Translations under genes and position numbers: made by a program | DNA from: Halomonas binhaiensis | Lineage (GTDB): Bacteria > Pseudomonadota > Gammaproteobacteria > Pseudomonadales > Halomonadaceae | NCBI RefSeq assembly: GCF_008329985.2 | Contig: NZ_CP038437.2 | Span: 3,596,001 to 3,660,000 of the forward strand | Length of the DNA: 64,000 bases | Direction: 5' to 3' | Shown here: piece after piece, positions 16,569-24,498 of the stretch | Layout: each line of letters starts with the position of its first letter | How positions within the stretch are numbered: the first letter of the stretch is position 1 | The notes under the pieces: generated by a model | Database searches by the model: none | Told to the model about the DNA's origin: nothing | The model's input: only the letters and a program-made list of their open reading frames with translations

Positions 16569-17300
16569 CTAACTCGCGAAGATATCGAACAGGTCGGGCG
16601 CCTCGTTCTCTTCTTCCACGATCGACAGCGAGGCTTCGATTGCCTTGAGATGCCGGCTCATGAATGCCTGAGCACGCTCTCCCTTGCCTTCGGCCAGATA
16701 GTTGATCAGATCCTGATGATCGTGAGACTCGCACCCCAGATGGCCGGTATTGCCATAGACTGCAAGAATCAGCGACGAACGCGAGCATAGACGCTCGACG
16801 AAGTCTGCCAGAGTACGGTTGCCGGAGATGCCGGCCAGGTAAGAGTGGAAGTCAGCGGACAGGCGAATAGCGGAACTCTGCTCACCTGACTGCAGCGCCT
16901 CGCGCTCACGCTGGGCCATGTCCCGTAGTTTGGCAATGTCACTGCTGGTAATACGGCGGGCAATTTCCGGCATCAGTCCACATTCGATCATCTGCCGTGC
17001 ATCAAAGACATCCTTGGCCTCTTCCGCAGTAGGTCGCGTGACACTAGCGCCGCGCCGCGGCGTCAACGTGACCAGTTGCTCCAGTGCCAAACGCTGGAGG
17101 ATCTTGCGAATCCCGGTACGGCTGACCCCAAAGACCTCGGCCAGGGCATCTTCCCGGAGCCGGGCTCCAGGCTTGAGACGATGTTCAATGATCGCATCAC
17201 TGATCGAACGGTGAATCGCTTCATGACGTTCAGCTCCATCACCGTTCTTGCCCTGACGCGGAGCTGGCGTGGCGGGGGAAGCCTTCACGCGCTGATTCAT
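16569..17300 (-). CDS. GntR-family regulator, FCD subfamily (purine catabolism)
   Basis: A 243-residue regulator with a winged helix at about residues 30-95 (FGVSRTGIRKILQRLALEQLV) and a C-terminal FCD domain with HDHQDLINYLAEGKGERAQAFMSRHLKAIE. It is leftward, following the puuD gene after a hairpin. It is the only transcription factor inside the purine section, and the TGTATACA core (here TGTATACG at 17357) lies about 55 bp upstream of its start. I infer that it controls puuE, the racemase-permease operon, uraH/uraD and itself, probably in response to a purine-pathway intermediate. Confidence 0.88.
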   Translation of the reverse strand: MNQRVKASPATPAPRQGKNGDGAERHEAIHRSISDAIIEHRLKPGARLREDALAEVFGVSRTGIRKILQRLALEQLVTLTPRRGASVTRPTAEEAKDVFDARQMIECGLMPEIARRITSSDIAKLRDMAQREREALQSGEQSSAIRLSADFHSYLAGISGNRTLADFVERLCSRSSLILAVYGNTGHLGCESHDHQDLINYLAEGKGERAQAFMSRHLKAIEASLSIVEEENEAPDLFDIFAS

Positions 17301-17354
17301 TGACGCACTCCTGATGTTCTCATCTCAATAGGCCTGACGGCTTTCCATTGACCT

Positions 17355-17364
17355 ATTGTATACG
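17355..17364. promoter_or_regulatory. TGTATACG operator candidate upstream of gntR
   Basis: ATTGTATACG carries the GTATAC core of the purine-section motif with one arm base changed. It lies between the puuD-side hairpin and the gntR start, which suggests autoregulation. Confidence 0.42.
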
Positions 17365-17384
17365 ACTATCCGGGTGCAGGACGA

Positions 17385-17419
17385 GCCAGGGCCCACTTCC
17401 TATGGAAGCAGGCCCTGGC
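17385..17419 (-). terminator. Hairpin downstream of puuD
   Basis: GCCAGGGCC and CTTCC on the left arm pair with GGAAG and GGCCCTGGC on the right arm, with a symmetric CA/CA internal loop and a TAT terminal loop. It lies 26 bp past the puuD stop. There is no U-run, so its efficiency is uncertain. Confidence 0.5.
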
Positions 17420-17444
17420 ATGCTGCGCTTGGACAATAGGCAAC

Positions 17445-18731
17445 CTATTCGCTCCAGTTTGCGATCAGCGCACGCTCGTCGTCAGTCATCTTGGTCAGGT
17501 TGCCCAGCGGCATGTAACCACTGGCCACAACCTGCTGAATGATGGCTTTCTGCTGCTCGGTCTCCGCTTCAGTATCCAGAGCGATACCCGCAGGCGCCGC
17601 GCTGAAGCTGGGATGGTCCGGCGTTGCTGAATGACACGTCGTGCAACGCTCCTCGATAACCGAGTGGATGCTGGCCAGTTCAGAACCGCCGTCGCCATCT
17701 CCCGAGCCATCCTGAGACGCCGCTTCACTCTCTGCATCCGTTGCCGTGCTTTCCTGAACCTGAGCCGGTGCCGAGGCCTGGGCAGGTTTGGCAGTGCTCT
17801 TCAGAAGCGGCGACCCAATGGCAAAGGCCAGCAGAATCAACGCCACCCCAGCAGCCGGATAGGCAGGCTTGTGCTGGCCAGAATGCATCAACACGAAGTA
17901 CTGACGAATCAAGGCACCAGCAAAGATCATCAACGCCATGATCACCCATGCCCACTCATTGGAGTATGCGAAGGAGTAGTGGTTGCTGATCATCAACAAC
18001 ACGACAGGCAGGGTGAAATAGGTGTTATGCACGGAGCGCTGCTTGCCGCGCTTGCCGTCAAGCGGATTCGGCGTCTCTCCGGCCTTGAGCGCCTTCACCA
18101 TGCGACGCTGCCCAGGGATGATCCAGAAGAACACGTTGGCGGACATCGCCGTGGCCATTACCGCACCGGTAAGCAGGAACGCCGCTCGACCAGAGAAGAT
18201 ATGCACGCTGAGATAACACACCACCACCATCATGATGGCGACACCTACACTCAGCAGGCCATCCCGCTCCATATTGGGGCTGACACGTTTGCACATCTCG
18301 TTATAGACCAGCCAGCCACCAAGCAGGAACAGCAAGGCCACGACATTGGCCTGCCAGCCACTCATGCTGGCTGCCCATTCCCAGGGACTACCGGGGTTGA
18401 CCAGATAGAAGCCCGGATTGGCCATGTACAGGATGATGAACAGGGCAAAGCCCGACAGCCAGGTGGTATAGGACTTCCAGAAAGACCAATGCAGGTCATC
18501 CGGCAACTTCTCTGGTGCAGTGGCATATTTCTGGTTGTGGTAGAAACCGCCACCATGCACAGCCCACATTTCCCCGAATACGCCCTTCTTGCGGTCGCTC
18601 TCGGCCTTGGGCGTCTTCAGCCCATTGTCCAGCATGACGAAATAGATGGATTCGCCGATCCAGGCAATAGCGGCGATGACATGCAGCCAACGCAGCATGA
18701 AGTTGATCACATCAAGAAGATACGATGACAT
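17445..18731 (-). CDS. puuD: Urate hydroxylase PuuD (membrane protein with cytochrome c domain)
   Basis: A 428-residue inner-membrane protein. Its N-terminal part (about 1-320, eight or so helices, starting with FMLRWLHVIAAIAWIGESIYFV) is the urate hydroxylase module. A linker rich in Ala, Ser and acidic residues (about 325-350) leads to a C-terminal cytochrome c domain with CTTCH at 363-367 and a likely Met407 ligand in GYMPLG. PuuD oxidises urate to 5-hydroxyisourate, passing electrons to the respiratory chain rather than to oxygen as uricase does. uraH lies 63 bp upstream on the same strand, and its product takes the hydroxyisourate. Confidence 0.93.
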   Translation of the reverse strand: MSSYLLDVINFMLRWLHVIAAIAWIGESIYFVMLDNGLKTPKAESDRKKGVFGEMWAVHGGGFYHNQKYATAPEKLPDDLHWSFWKSYTTWLSGFALFIILYMANPGFYLVNPGSPWEWAASMSGWQANVVALLFLLGGWLVYNEMCKRVSPNMERDGLLSVGVAIMMVVVCYLSVHIFSGRAAFLLTGAVMATAMSANVFFWIIPGQRRMVKALKAGETPNPLDGKRGKQRSVHNTYFTLPVVLLMISNHYSFAYSNEWAWVIMALMIFAGALIRQYFVLMHSGQHKPAYPAAGVALILLAFAIGSPLLKSTAKPAQASAPAQVQESTATDAESEAASQDGSGDGDGGSELASIHSVIEERCTTCHSATPDHPSFSAAPAGIALDTEAETEQQKAIIQQVVASGYMPLGNLTKMTDDERALIANWSE

Positions 18732-18794
18732 GGTGATATCTCAGCTATCTTGTTGTTAATAATGATAATTACAGCCTACAGAGAACTTCCCTGA

Positions 18795-19148
18795 TCAGCT
18801 GCCACGGTAAGTGGAATAGCTGTACGGTGAGACCAGAAGTGGCACGTGATAATGCTCACTGGCATCGGCTACTCCGAAGCGCAGGGGAATACGGTCCAGG
18901 AAGCGCGGTTCACTGGCCTCGATACCTTGTGCACGCAGATAGTCACCAGCGTGGAACAACAGTTCGTATTCACCGCTGACAAAGGCTTCACCTTCCAGAA
19001 CCGGGTTGTCGCAACGGCCGTCGTCATTGGTCACGGCTTCGCCAAGGCGGATGCGCTGGTCGCCTTCAATGCGAAAGATTTCAATGCGAATACCTTGGCC
19101 CGGACAGCCCCGTGAGGTATCCAGCACATGCGTTGTCAAGCGGCCCAT
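18795..19148 (-). CDS. uraH: 5-hydroxyisourate hydrolase (transthyretin-like)
   Basis: A 117-residue protein with the family start LTTHVLDTSRG and the diagnostic C-terminal tetrapeptide YRGS. It hydrolyses 5-hydroxyisourate, the PuuD product, to OHCU. No signal peptide is visible, so it is cytoplasmic. It is the first gene of the leftward uraH-puuD unit and is divergent from uraD, with a TGTATACA site between them. Confidence 0.95.
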   Translation of the reverse strand: MGRLTTHVLDTSRGCPGQGIRIEIFRIEGDQRIRLGEAVTNDDGRCDNPVLEGEAFVSGEYELLFHAGDYLRAQGIEASEPRFLDRIPLRFGVADASEHYHVPLLVSPYSYSTYRGS

Positions 19149-19220
19149 AGGATTCTCCTCTCCTCCAGATACGAATGATGAACATCATTGCTTCAAATGA
19201 TAGTACAGTTCAATACATTT

Positions 19221-19232
19221 TTTGTATACAGT
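19221..19232. promoter_or_regulatory. TGTATACA operator candidate in uraH/uraD divergent region
   Basis: TTTGTATACAGT contains the perfect TGTATACA core at 19223-19230. It lies about 75 bp from the uraH start and about 100 bp from the uraD start, so one bound dimer could affect both promoters. Confidence 0.5.
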
Positions 19233-19330
19233 TTTGCTGTACAATCCCTCGGACAACGCTCAACCTTGCGTATATAACATCTATAACTTCGTACAAGACC
19301 ACACCTACACCTAGATTCTCAGGAGGTTGC

Positions 19331-19855
19331 ATGGCCAAGTTGCTGCTCACTGATCGCCCCAGCCAGATGGACAAGGCTACCTTTGTGGCCACTTATGGAG
19401 ACGTCTTCGAGCATTCCCCATGGGTGGCTGAAGAAGCCTACGACCGTGGCCTGAGCGAGGCTCATGATGAGCCCGGCATGCTCGCCGAACATATGGGCAA
19501 GGTACTCGAAGATGCCGATATCGAACGCCAGATGCAGGTCATTCGCGCCCACCCGGACCTCGCCGGCAAGGCAGCAGCTGCCGGGGAGCTGACAGACGAC
19601 TCCACCCGGGAGCAGGCAGGTGCAGGGCTTGACCAGTGCACAGCGGACGAACTGGCCCGTTTTACCCACTTGAACGACGCCTACAAGGCGCGGTTCGGCT
19701 TTCCCTTCATCATGGCGGTGAAAGGAGGCAACCGACACGCCATTCTCGCTGCCTTCGAAGAGCGCTTGAACAACAGTATCGACCAGGAACGTGATGAAGC
19801 CGTCCTGCAGATCAACCGTATCGCCCGCTTCCGTCTGGAAGATCGCGCCCGTTGA
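19331..19855 (+). CDS. uraD: OHCU decarboxylase
   Basis: A 174-residue enzyme that converts OHCU to (S)-allantoin. It has the family motif RAHPDLAGKAA with the catalytic histidine (His74), FEHSPWVAEEAY (residues 26-37) and the C-terminal GFPFIMAVKGG. A perfect AGGAGG lies just before the ATG at 19331, which decides the start over longer in-frame alternatives. It completes the urate-to-allantoin steps with PuuD and UraH. Confidence 0.95.
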   Translation: MAKLLLTDRPSQMDKATFVATYGDVFEHSPWVAEEAYDRGLSEAHDEPGMLAEHMGKVLEDADIERQMQVIRAHPDLAGKAAAAGELTDDSTREQAGAGLDQCTADELARFTHLNDAYKARFGFPFIMAVKGGNRHAILAAFEERLNNSIDQERDEAVLQINRIARFRLEDRAR

Positions 19856-19876
19856 CCCTTTATTGATGCACCACAG

Positions 19877-19909
19877 AAAAGGCCAGTCGCAATCGCGGCT
19901 GGCCTTTTT
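19877..19909 (+). terminator. Rho-independent terminator after uraD
   Basis: AAAAGGCCAGTCGC (19877-19890) pairs with GCGGCTGGCCTTTT (19895-19908), with one G-U pair and the loop AATC, and ends in a T-run. It is 22 bp past the uraD stop. Confidence 0.88.
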
Positions 19910-19953
19910 GATTTATCTACCGATCACGAGAATATTTTTCGATGGAATACCAT

Positions 19954-20015
19954 CTTCCTTTCTTCCTTTCTTCCTTTCTTCCTTTCTTCCTTTCTTCCTT
20001 TCTTCCTTTCTTCCT
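19954..20015. repeat. Octanucleotide tandem repeat (CTTCCTTT)n
   Basis: Almost eight perfect copies (7.75) of the 8-bp unit. The tract lies in the 385-bp gene-free stretch between the uraD terminator and the PepSY-like gene, about 225 bp upstream of that start. A simple-sequence tract of this kind is prone to slippage. One strand is pure pyrimidine. Confidence 0.95.
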
Positions 20016-20240
20016 ATATAGCTTCGTGCCTTCAAGCAACATAAAACATGCATGGCATACGTGCACATATCACCAGGAGTCTTGCCCGGGTGGATCAAGA
20101 CCAACATGAATAAAAAATGAATTCCTGTGTCAGCTTACAGACAGACAGCTATTGTCATGATGGACCCACTCGCCAATGAATCTCACTGCACAAGTATGGA
20201 CATTGGTGCATTAACATCATCAAAGACAGGAAGCGACAAC

Positions 20241-20717
20241 ATGAAAAAGACTCTGACTCTCGGCCTTGCCACTCTGACTCTGACCGGCGCTATGGCGACC
20301 ACCGCTCTGGCTGATGACGGCGCTACTCGTGCGGACATTGATCGCATGCTGAAAAGTGCCCAGGACTATGGCTTCACTCACTTCGATGAATTTGGTGTCG
20401 ATGACGGCGACCAGTTCGAAGTCGAGGGCTGGGGAGAGGATGGATCACGACTGGATGTCGATATGTCCATGAGCGATGGCAGCGTGTTGCGCGAACAGAA
20501 GAACCAGGGCGAAGTACCCGACTGGAGCCTGAGCAGCGATGAGGTCAGCAAGGCTCTGGACGGTGCTCAGAAAGCCGGCCTGGAACACATTGGCTCACTC
20601 GATGTCGACCGCATGGGCCAGATCGAGATCGAAGGTTACGACGCTAAGTTCCAGGAACTGGAGCTGCGCATGAACCGCGAGACCTTCGAAGTCATGGATG
20701 TACAGCAAGACGACTGA
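20241..20717 (+). CDS. Secreted PepSY-like domain protein
   Basis: A 158-residue exported protein with a clear signal peptide, cleaved near ALADDG. The mature part has two PepSY-like repeats. Each is a helix (IDRMLKSAQDYGF / VSKALDGAQKAGL) followed by strands ending in a G-x-x-(Y/W)-D/E turn. It is very acidic, as expected for a periplasmic protein of a halophile. AGGA lies 10 bases upstream of the ATG. PepSY domains are often inhibitory or regulatory, but the role of this one is unknown. It stands alone between terminators. Confidence 0.75.
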   Translation: MKKTLTLGLATLTLTGAMATTALADDGATRADIDRMLKSAQDYGFTHFDEFGVDDGDQFEVEGWGEDGSRLDVDMSMSDGSVLREQKNQGEVPDWSLSSDEVSKALDGAQKAGLEHIGSLDVDRMGQIEIEGYDAKFQELELRMNRETFEVMDVQQDD

Positions 20718-20752
20718 TCTGATTCATGTGTCCTGACGACCTGGAAGCATGC

Positions 20753-20786
20753 AAGGATACCGCCGACTGGCGGTATCCTTGTTTTT
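20753..20786 (+). terminator. Rho-independent terminator after PepSY-like gene
   Basis: AAGGATACCGCC (20753-20764) pairs perfectly with GGCGGTATCCTT (20769-20780) around GACT, followed by GTTTTTT. Confidence 0.92.
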
Positions 20787-20833
20787 TGGCGGCCACTTCA
20801 CCTGCCGTTCTCTATTCGAGAGCCCTTGGCGGC

Positions 20834-21544
20834 TCAGCGATAGGCTCCCTCGACGTCCGTGATGCGCAATGCCTTGCGCCCCAGACCATCGTGCAAGTCC
20901 AGCATGCGCTCGATCCAGTCGTAGACAGGATCGGCATTGGACACCAGGTCAGCCGATGAAACACAGCGCGCCCACATGAAGAAACCAAACACCAGATAGT
21001 CGGCTCCCCCGGCGGATTTGCCATCAAGATACTCGTTATCCGTGAGTGCCCCACGCATGGGTTCCAGGGCGGTGTCCAACTGCGCCAGCCCCTTGGCAGG
21101 CGAATGAAACTCCTCGAGCGTACGACCGAAGCGCTTTTCCCGAGTGTCACGGAAATACTCGCGATCCTTCGGATGCACGGCATTGATCAGGTCCATGATC
21201 ACGGTTTTCAAGATGGCCGGAGCCAGTAACCGTTCACCAAAATACTTGAAGAACCGGGCACGAGCCTCAGCTTCACCGGAACCTAGCAGCGCAGGCGTAT
21301 CAGGATAGGCACGATCAAGGTATGCCATGATCTGATAGCTGTCGGTCACGACCTCATCGCCATCCACCAGCACTGGCACCTTGTCATAGTAGGCAAATTC
21401 CAGAGCGTCCTTGTCAGTGAAATGCCAAGGCCGGCACTCAACATCCAGCCCCTTGTGCGCCAAGGCCAGCTTGACTCGCCAACAGTAAGGGGAAAAACGC
21501 AGGTTCTCATCGATACCACAGAGGTCATACAAGACTCGATTCAT
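20834..21544 (-). CDS. Glutathione S-transferase family protein
   Basis: A 236-residue protein. The N-terminal thioredoxin-like domain has FSPYCWRVKLALAHKGL, where a cysteine follows SPY, and VPVLVDGDEVVTDSYQIMAYLD, which is the usual glutathione-binding GST stretch (normally ending in ES; here TDS). The C-terminal part is helical. The SPYCWR pattern resembles the LigE/beta-etherase-like or omega-like branches. The start at 21544 is chosen because an upstream ATG would add residues that match nothing in the family. It is monocistronic and its substrate is unknown. Confidence 0.82.
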   Translation of the reverse strand: MNRVLYDLCGIDENLRFSPYCWRVKLALAHKGLDVECRPWHFTDKDALEFAYYDKVPVLVDGDEVVTDSYQIMAYLDRAYPDTPALLGSGEAEARARFFKYFGERLLAPAILKTVIMDLINAVHPKDREYFRDTREKRFGRTLEEFHSPAKGLAQLDTALEPMRGALTDNEYLDGKSAGGADYLVFGFFMWARCVSSADLVSNADPVYDWIERMLDLHDGLGRKALRITDVEGAYR

Positions 21545-21958
21545 AGTGTATCCCCGAATCCTCATTGGTCGGCTTGATATGCACTCGAGTGTGGCAGGCT
21601 TTGCCATGGCTCGCCAATACCACATTCCTCCTGTGGCTGACGATCAGAACACTGCCCTTTAGTCTAAGCTGTCTCGTAGATCACTCTTGTATCCATCTTT
21701 ATGGACACCTTATAACCATTTGATTTTAAAATATTTAACAACAACTCTAGTGTCAAATCAGCATTCCGGATTTTGGTAAGACCAATTTTCCACAACTAGT
21801 CATCATCGCAAGGGCGTCTTATCTTGCGACCGTCCCCTATTGCGATGCATAGGCGACATCTGCGCAGCAACAATACCCATGCAGAAGCAGTCCCCCATGC
21901 AGAGACAACACCATGGTTCCGCATGGCGACCAACAATAACCAAGGAGACTCTCGTCTC
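21545..21958. promoter_or_regulatory. Divergent region between GST gene and lactate permease gene
   Basis: A 414-bp gene-free region, AT-rich between 21660 and 21800. It holds a possible promoter (TTGTAT at about 21688 and TTATAA at about 21710, 16-bp spacing) and a PdhR/LldR-type palindrome at 21772-21786. The palindrome lies downstream of that promoter, where a repressor would act. Confidence 0.45.
21772..21786. promoter_or_regulatory. PdhR/LldR-type operator TTTGGTAAGACCAAT upstream of lctP
   Basis: The TTGGT-AAG-ACCAA core fits the ATTGGTnnnACCAAT consensus of the PdhR/LldR/GlcC group of GntR/FCD regulators, with one arm base different. A full match is found upstream of glcD at 38434-38448. 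Confidence 0.55.
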
Positions 21959-23662
21959 ATGATTGATACCACCCTTGCATTGCTCGCCTTCGTGCCCTTG
22001 GTACTGGCCGGTGTCTTGCTGATCGGATTTCGCATGGCAGCCAAGATGGCCATGCCGATCGTTTTCGTAGTCACTGCCCTTATCGCCCTATTCACCTGGG
22101 AAATGAGCTTTAACCGCGTTCTGGCCTCCACGCTGCAAGGATTGATTCTTACCGTTGCAATCCTGTGGATCATCTTCGGCGCAATCCTGCTGCTCAACAC
22201 GCTGAAGCACTCGGGGGGCATCACCGCCATTCGCAATGGCTTCTCCGGCATCAGTCCCGATCGCCGTGTACAGGCCATCATCGTCGCCTGGCTGTTCGGT
22301 TGCTTTATCGAGGGCGCTTCAGGTTTCGGTACTCCCGCAGCGGTGGCAGCTCCGCTCATGGTCGCTCTCGGTTTCCCGGCTCTGGCAGCCGTCGTGGTCG
22401 GCATGATGATCCAATCCACTCCCGTGTCCTTCGGGGCAGTGGGCACCCCGATCGTGGTGGGCGTCAGCGGGGGCATCAACCAGGAAGCCATCACCGCTCA
22501 GCTGGAGGCTGGTGGCTCCTCCTGGCTGGAATATTTCCGCCTGATTGCCGGTGAGGTGGCGGTTACCCACGCCATTGTCGGCACGCTGATGCCTCTGATC
22601 ATGGTCATCATCATGGTGCGCTTCTTCGGTGCCAACCGCTCATGGAAAGAAGGTCTTTCCATTACCCCTTTCGCCATCTTTGCCGGTATCTGCTTTGTGG
22701 TGCCCTATGCACTGGCGGGCGTACTGCTGGGACCCGAGTTCCCCTCGATGATCGGTGCCATGGTTGGCCTGGCCATTGTCGTACCAGCCGCTCGTCGAGG
22801 CTTCCTGATTCCCAAGGACACCTGGGATTTCGCCGAGAGTCAGTCCTGGCCTGCCGAGTGGCATGGAAAGTTCGATATCAAGCTGGATGAAGTGGCGGGC
22901 AAGCCTCCCATTTCCACCTTCATGGGCTGGCTGCCCTATGTGCTGCTCGCGGTCTTTCTGGTCGCTTCACGCACCATCGAACCGCTCAAGACCGCGCTGA
23001 ACTCACTCAGCTTCGGCTGGAGCGACATCATGGGTGAAGCCGGGGTTTCCGGCAGCATTGAGCTGCTTTACCTGCCCGGCGGCATTCTGCTCATGGTCGT
23101 CCTGGTCACTGCCCTACTGCACCGTATGCGTGCCGGCGAACTCAAGGCCGCCTTCAGCGAATCCTCGAAGACATTGCTCGGTGCAGGCTTCGTATTGATC
23201 TTCACCATCCCCATGGTGCGTATCCTGATCAACTCTGGGGTCAACTCTGCTGACCTTGTCTCCATGCCGGTGGCCATGGCCCAGCTCGTTGCCAACAGCG
23301 TGGGCAACATATATCCCTTCTTTGCCCCGGCCGTCGGCGCCCTTGGAGCATTCATCGCCGGCTCCAACACGGTTTCCAACCTGATGCTGGCCGACTTCCA
23401 GTTCAATGTGGCTCAGACCTTAGGTATCTCCACCGCTTTCATGGTATCTCTGCAGGCAGTTGGCGCTGCCGCCGGCAACATGATCGCGATCCACAACGTG
23501 GTGGCCGCTTCTGCCACTGTCGGTCTACTAGGTCGCGAAGGGATCACGATTCGCAAGACGATCCTGCCGACCCTCTACTATCTGGTCTTCACCGGTGCTA
23601 TCGGACTGATAGCCTTCTACGTACTCGGTATCAGCGATCCTCTGCTGAGACTTGGTAGCTAG
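21959..23662 (+). CDS. lctP: L-lactate permease
   Basis: A 567-residue protein of the LctP family with about 14 helices. Typical stretches are [29 protein letters not shown] and [22 protein letters not shown]. It imports L-lactate (and often D-lactate or glycolate) with protons. AAGGAG lies upstream of the ATG at 21959 with slightly long spacing. The glycolate oxidase genes at 38528 onward share a similar upstream palindrome, so this carrier may also supply glycolate. The last codons and stop form the first unit of a 14-bp tandem repeat. Confidence 0.93.
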   Translation: MIDTTLALLAFVPLVLAGVLLIGFRMAAKMAMPIVFVVTALIALFTWEMSFNRVLASTLQGLILTVAILWIIFGAILLLNTLKHSGGITAIRNGFSGISPDRRVQAIIVAWLFGCFIEGASGFGTPAAVAAPLMVALGFPALAAVVVGMMIQSTPVSFGAVGTPIVVGVSGGINQEAITAQLEAGGSSWLEYFRLIAGEVAVTHAIVGTLMPLIMVIIMVRFFGANRSWKEGLSITPFAIFAGICFVVPYALAGVLLGPEFPSMIGAMVGLAIVVPAARRGFLIPKDTWDFAESQSWPAEWHGKFDIKLDEVAGKPPISTFMGWLPYVLLAVFLVASRTIEPLKTALNSLSFGWSDIMGEAGVSGSIELLYLPGGILLMVVLVTALLHRMRAGELKAAFSESSKTLLGAGFVLIFTIPMVRILINSGVNSADLVSMPVAMAQLVANSVGNIYPFFAPAVGALGAFIAGSNTVSNLMLADFQFNVAQTLGISTAFMVSLQAVGAAAGNMIAIHNVVAASATVGLLGREGITIRKTILPTLYYLVFTGAIGLIAFYVLGISDPLLRLGS

Positions 23663-23720
23663 GTCTTGGTAGCCAGGTCTTGGTAGCCAGGTCTTGGCAA
23701 TCGAGTCTTGGCAACTGATG
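23651..23720 (+). repeat. Five 14-bp tandem repeats starting at the lctP stop
   Basis: Units at 23651, 23665, 23679, 23693 and 23707. The first (CTTGGTAGCTAGGT) contains the last three codons and the TAG stop of lctP. The second and third are identical (CTTGGTAGCCAGGT), and the last two are diverged. The architecture is the same as at 2343-2412, with a different sequence. Confidence 0.9.
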
Positions 23721-23740
23721 TCTGACAAACGAAATTCACC

Positions 23741-23764
23741 ACCACCCCAGCCATCTGGGGTGGT
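23741..23764 (+). terminator. Terminator hairpin after lctP
   Basis: ACCACCCCAG (23741-23750) pairs perfectly with CTGGGGTGGT (23755-23764) around CCAT. It follows the tandem repeat. The U-tract is poor (GTGTCGTC). Confidence 0.6.
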
Positions 23765-23801
23765 GTCGTCTCGGGCTGACAGTGCACTGTCAAGACAGCA
23801 T

Positions 23802-24326
23802 CTAGCCTATTCGGGCTAGTTGCGTACGATGCAAGCGAGCCTTCTTCACATACCCCTCGGCGTTGGCCTGGAGCTCTGCCACAGCTTTTTCATCGAGCTG
23901 ACGGATGACCTTGGCGGGCGCACCGACAATCAGGCTATTCTCAGGAAACTCTGCGTTTTCCTTGACCACGGCACCGGCTGCTACCAGGCAGTTCCTGCCA
24001 ATCACCGCACCATTGAGTATCACGGCCTGGATACCGATCAACGAGCCATCGCCAATGGTACAACCGTGCAACATGGCCTGATGTCCCACCGTAACCCCCT
24101 CGCCCACAACCAGAGGTGTGCCAGGATCGGCATGCAGTACAGCACCATCCTGAATGTTACTGCCTCGCCCCACCTCCAGCGAATCGGTATCTCCACGTAA
24201 AACGGCCTGGTACCAGATACTGGCATCCTCAAAGATGCGTACCTGGCCGATCACTTCTGCGCTTTCGGCGACATAAGCACTGCGATGAATCTGGGGGGAA
24301 TGATTTCCCAAGCGATAGATGGCCAT
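23802..24326 (-). CDS. Gamma-carbonic-anhydrase-like protein (YrdA/PaaY family)
   Basis: A 174-residue left-handed beta-helix protein of hexapeptide repeats. It carries the zinc-site residues expected in the family: DGAVLHADPGTP, GHQAMLHGC and GIQAVIL. The start at 24326 is fixed by GGGAGG 6 bases upstream. Homologues include YrdA and PaaY; carbonic anhydrase or thioesterase activity has been reported for some members, and the physiological role of most is unclear. It is a single leftward gene. Confidence 0.85.
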   Translation of the reverse strand: MAIYRLGNHSPQIHRSAYVAESAEVIGQVRIFEDASIWYQAVLRGDTDSLEVGRGSNIQDGAVLHADPGTPLVVGEGVTVGHQAMLHGCTIGDGSLIGIQAVILNGAVIGRNCLVAAGAVVKENAEFPENSLIVGAPAKVIRQLDEKAVAELQANAEGYVKKARLHRTQLARIG

Positions 24327-24427
24327 GTGTCCTCCCGACAACATTTTCCTCTGCTGACACAATTACCGAGTCCGGTTCTTGTTCTCCTACCGTCAGGCTA
24401 GACGATAGACCTTTTATCGTGCGAACG

Positions 24428-24463
24428 AAAAAGCCGTACCCATCCATCAAGAATAGGTACGGC
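24428..24463 (-). terminator. Rho-independent terminator of the amino acid:Na+ symporter gene
   Basis: On the minus strand GCCGTACC (24463-24456) pairs with GGTACGGC (24440-24433) and is followed by TTTTTCG. The loop is 15 bases. It lies 36 bp past the gene stop at 24499. Confidence 0.72.
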
Positions 24464-24498
24464 ATAATGTTGAAAGCTGGGATTATCTGTCTATAGGA

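Noticed and set aside
17631..18728. Long forward frame antisense to puuD
   Set aside because: Shadow frame; PuuD on the other strand has a cytochrome c motif and full-length membrane domain.
19913..20107. Reading frame on the minus strand rich in Lys, Glu and Arg
   Set aside because: It is created by the CTTCCTTT octamer repeat and has no convincing ribosome binding site or conserved features.
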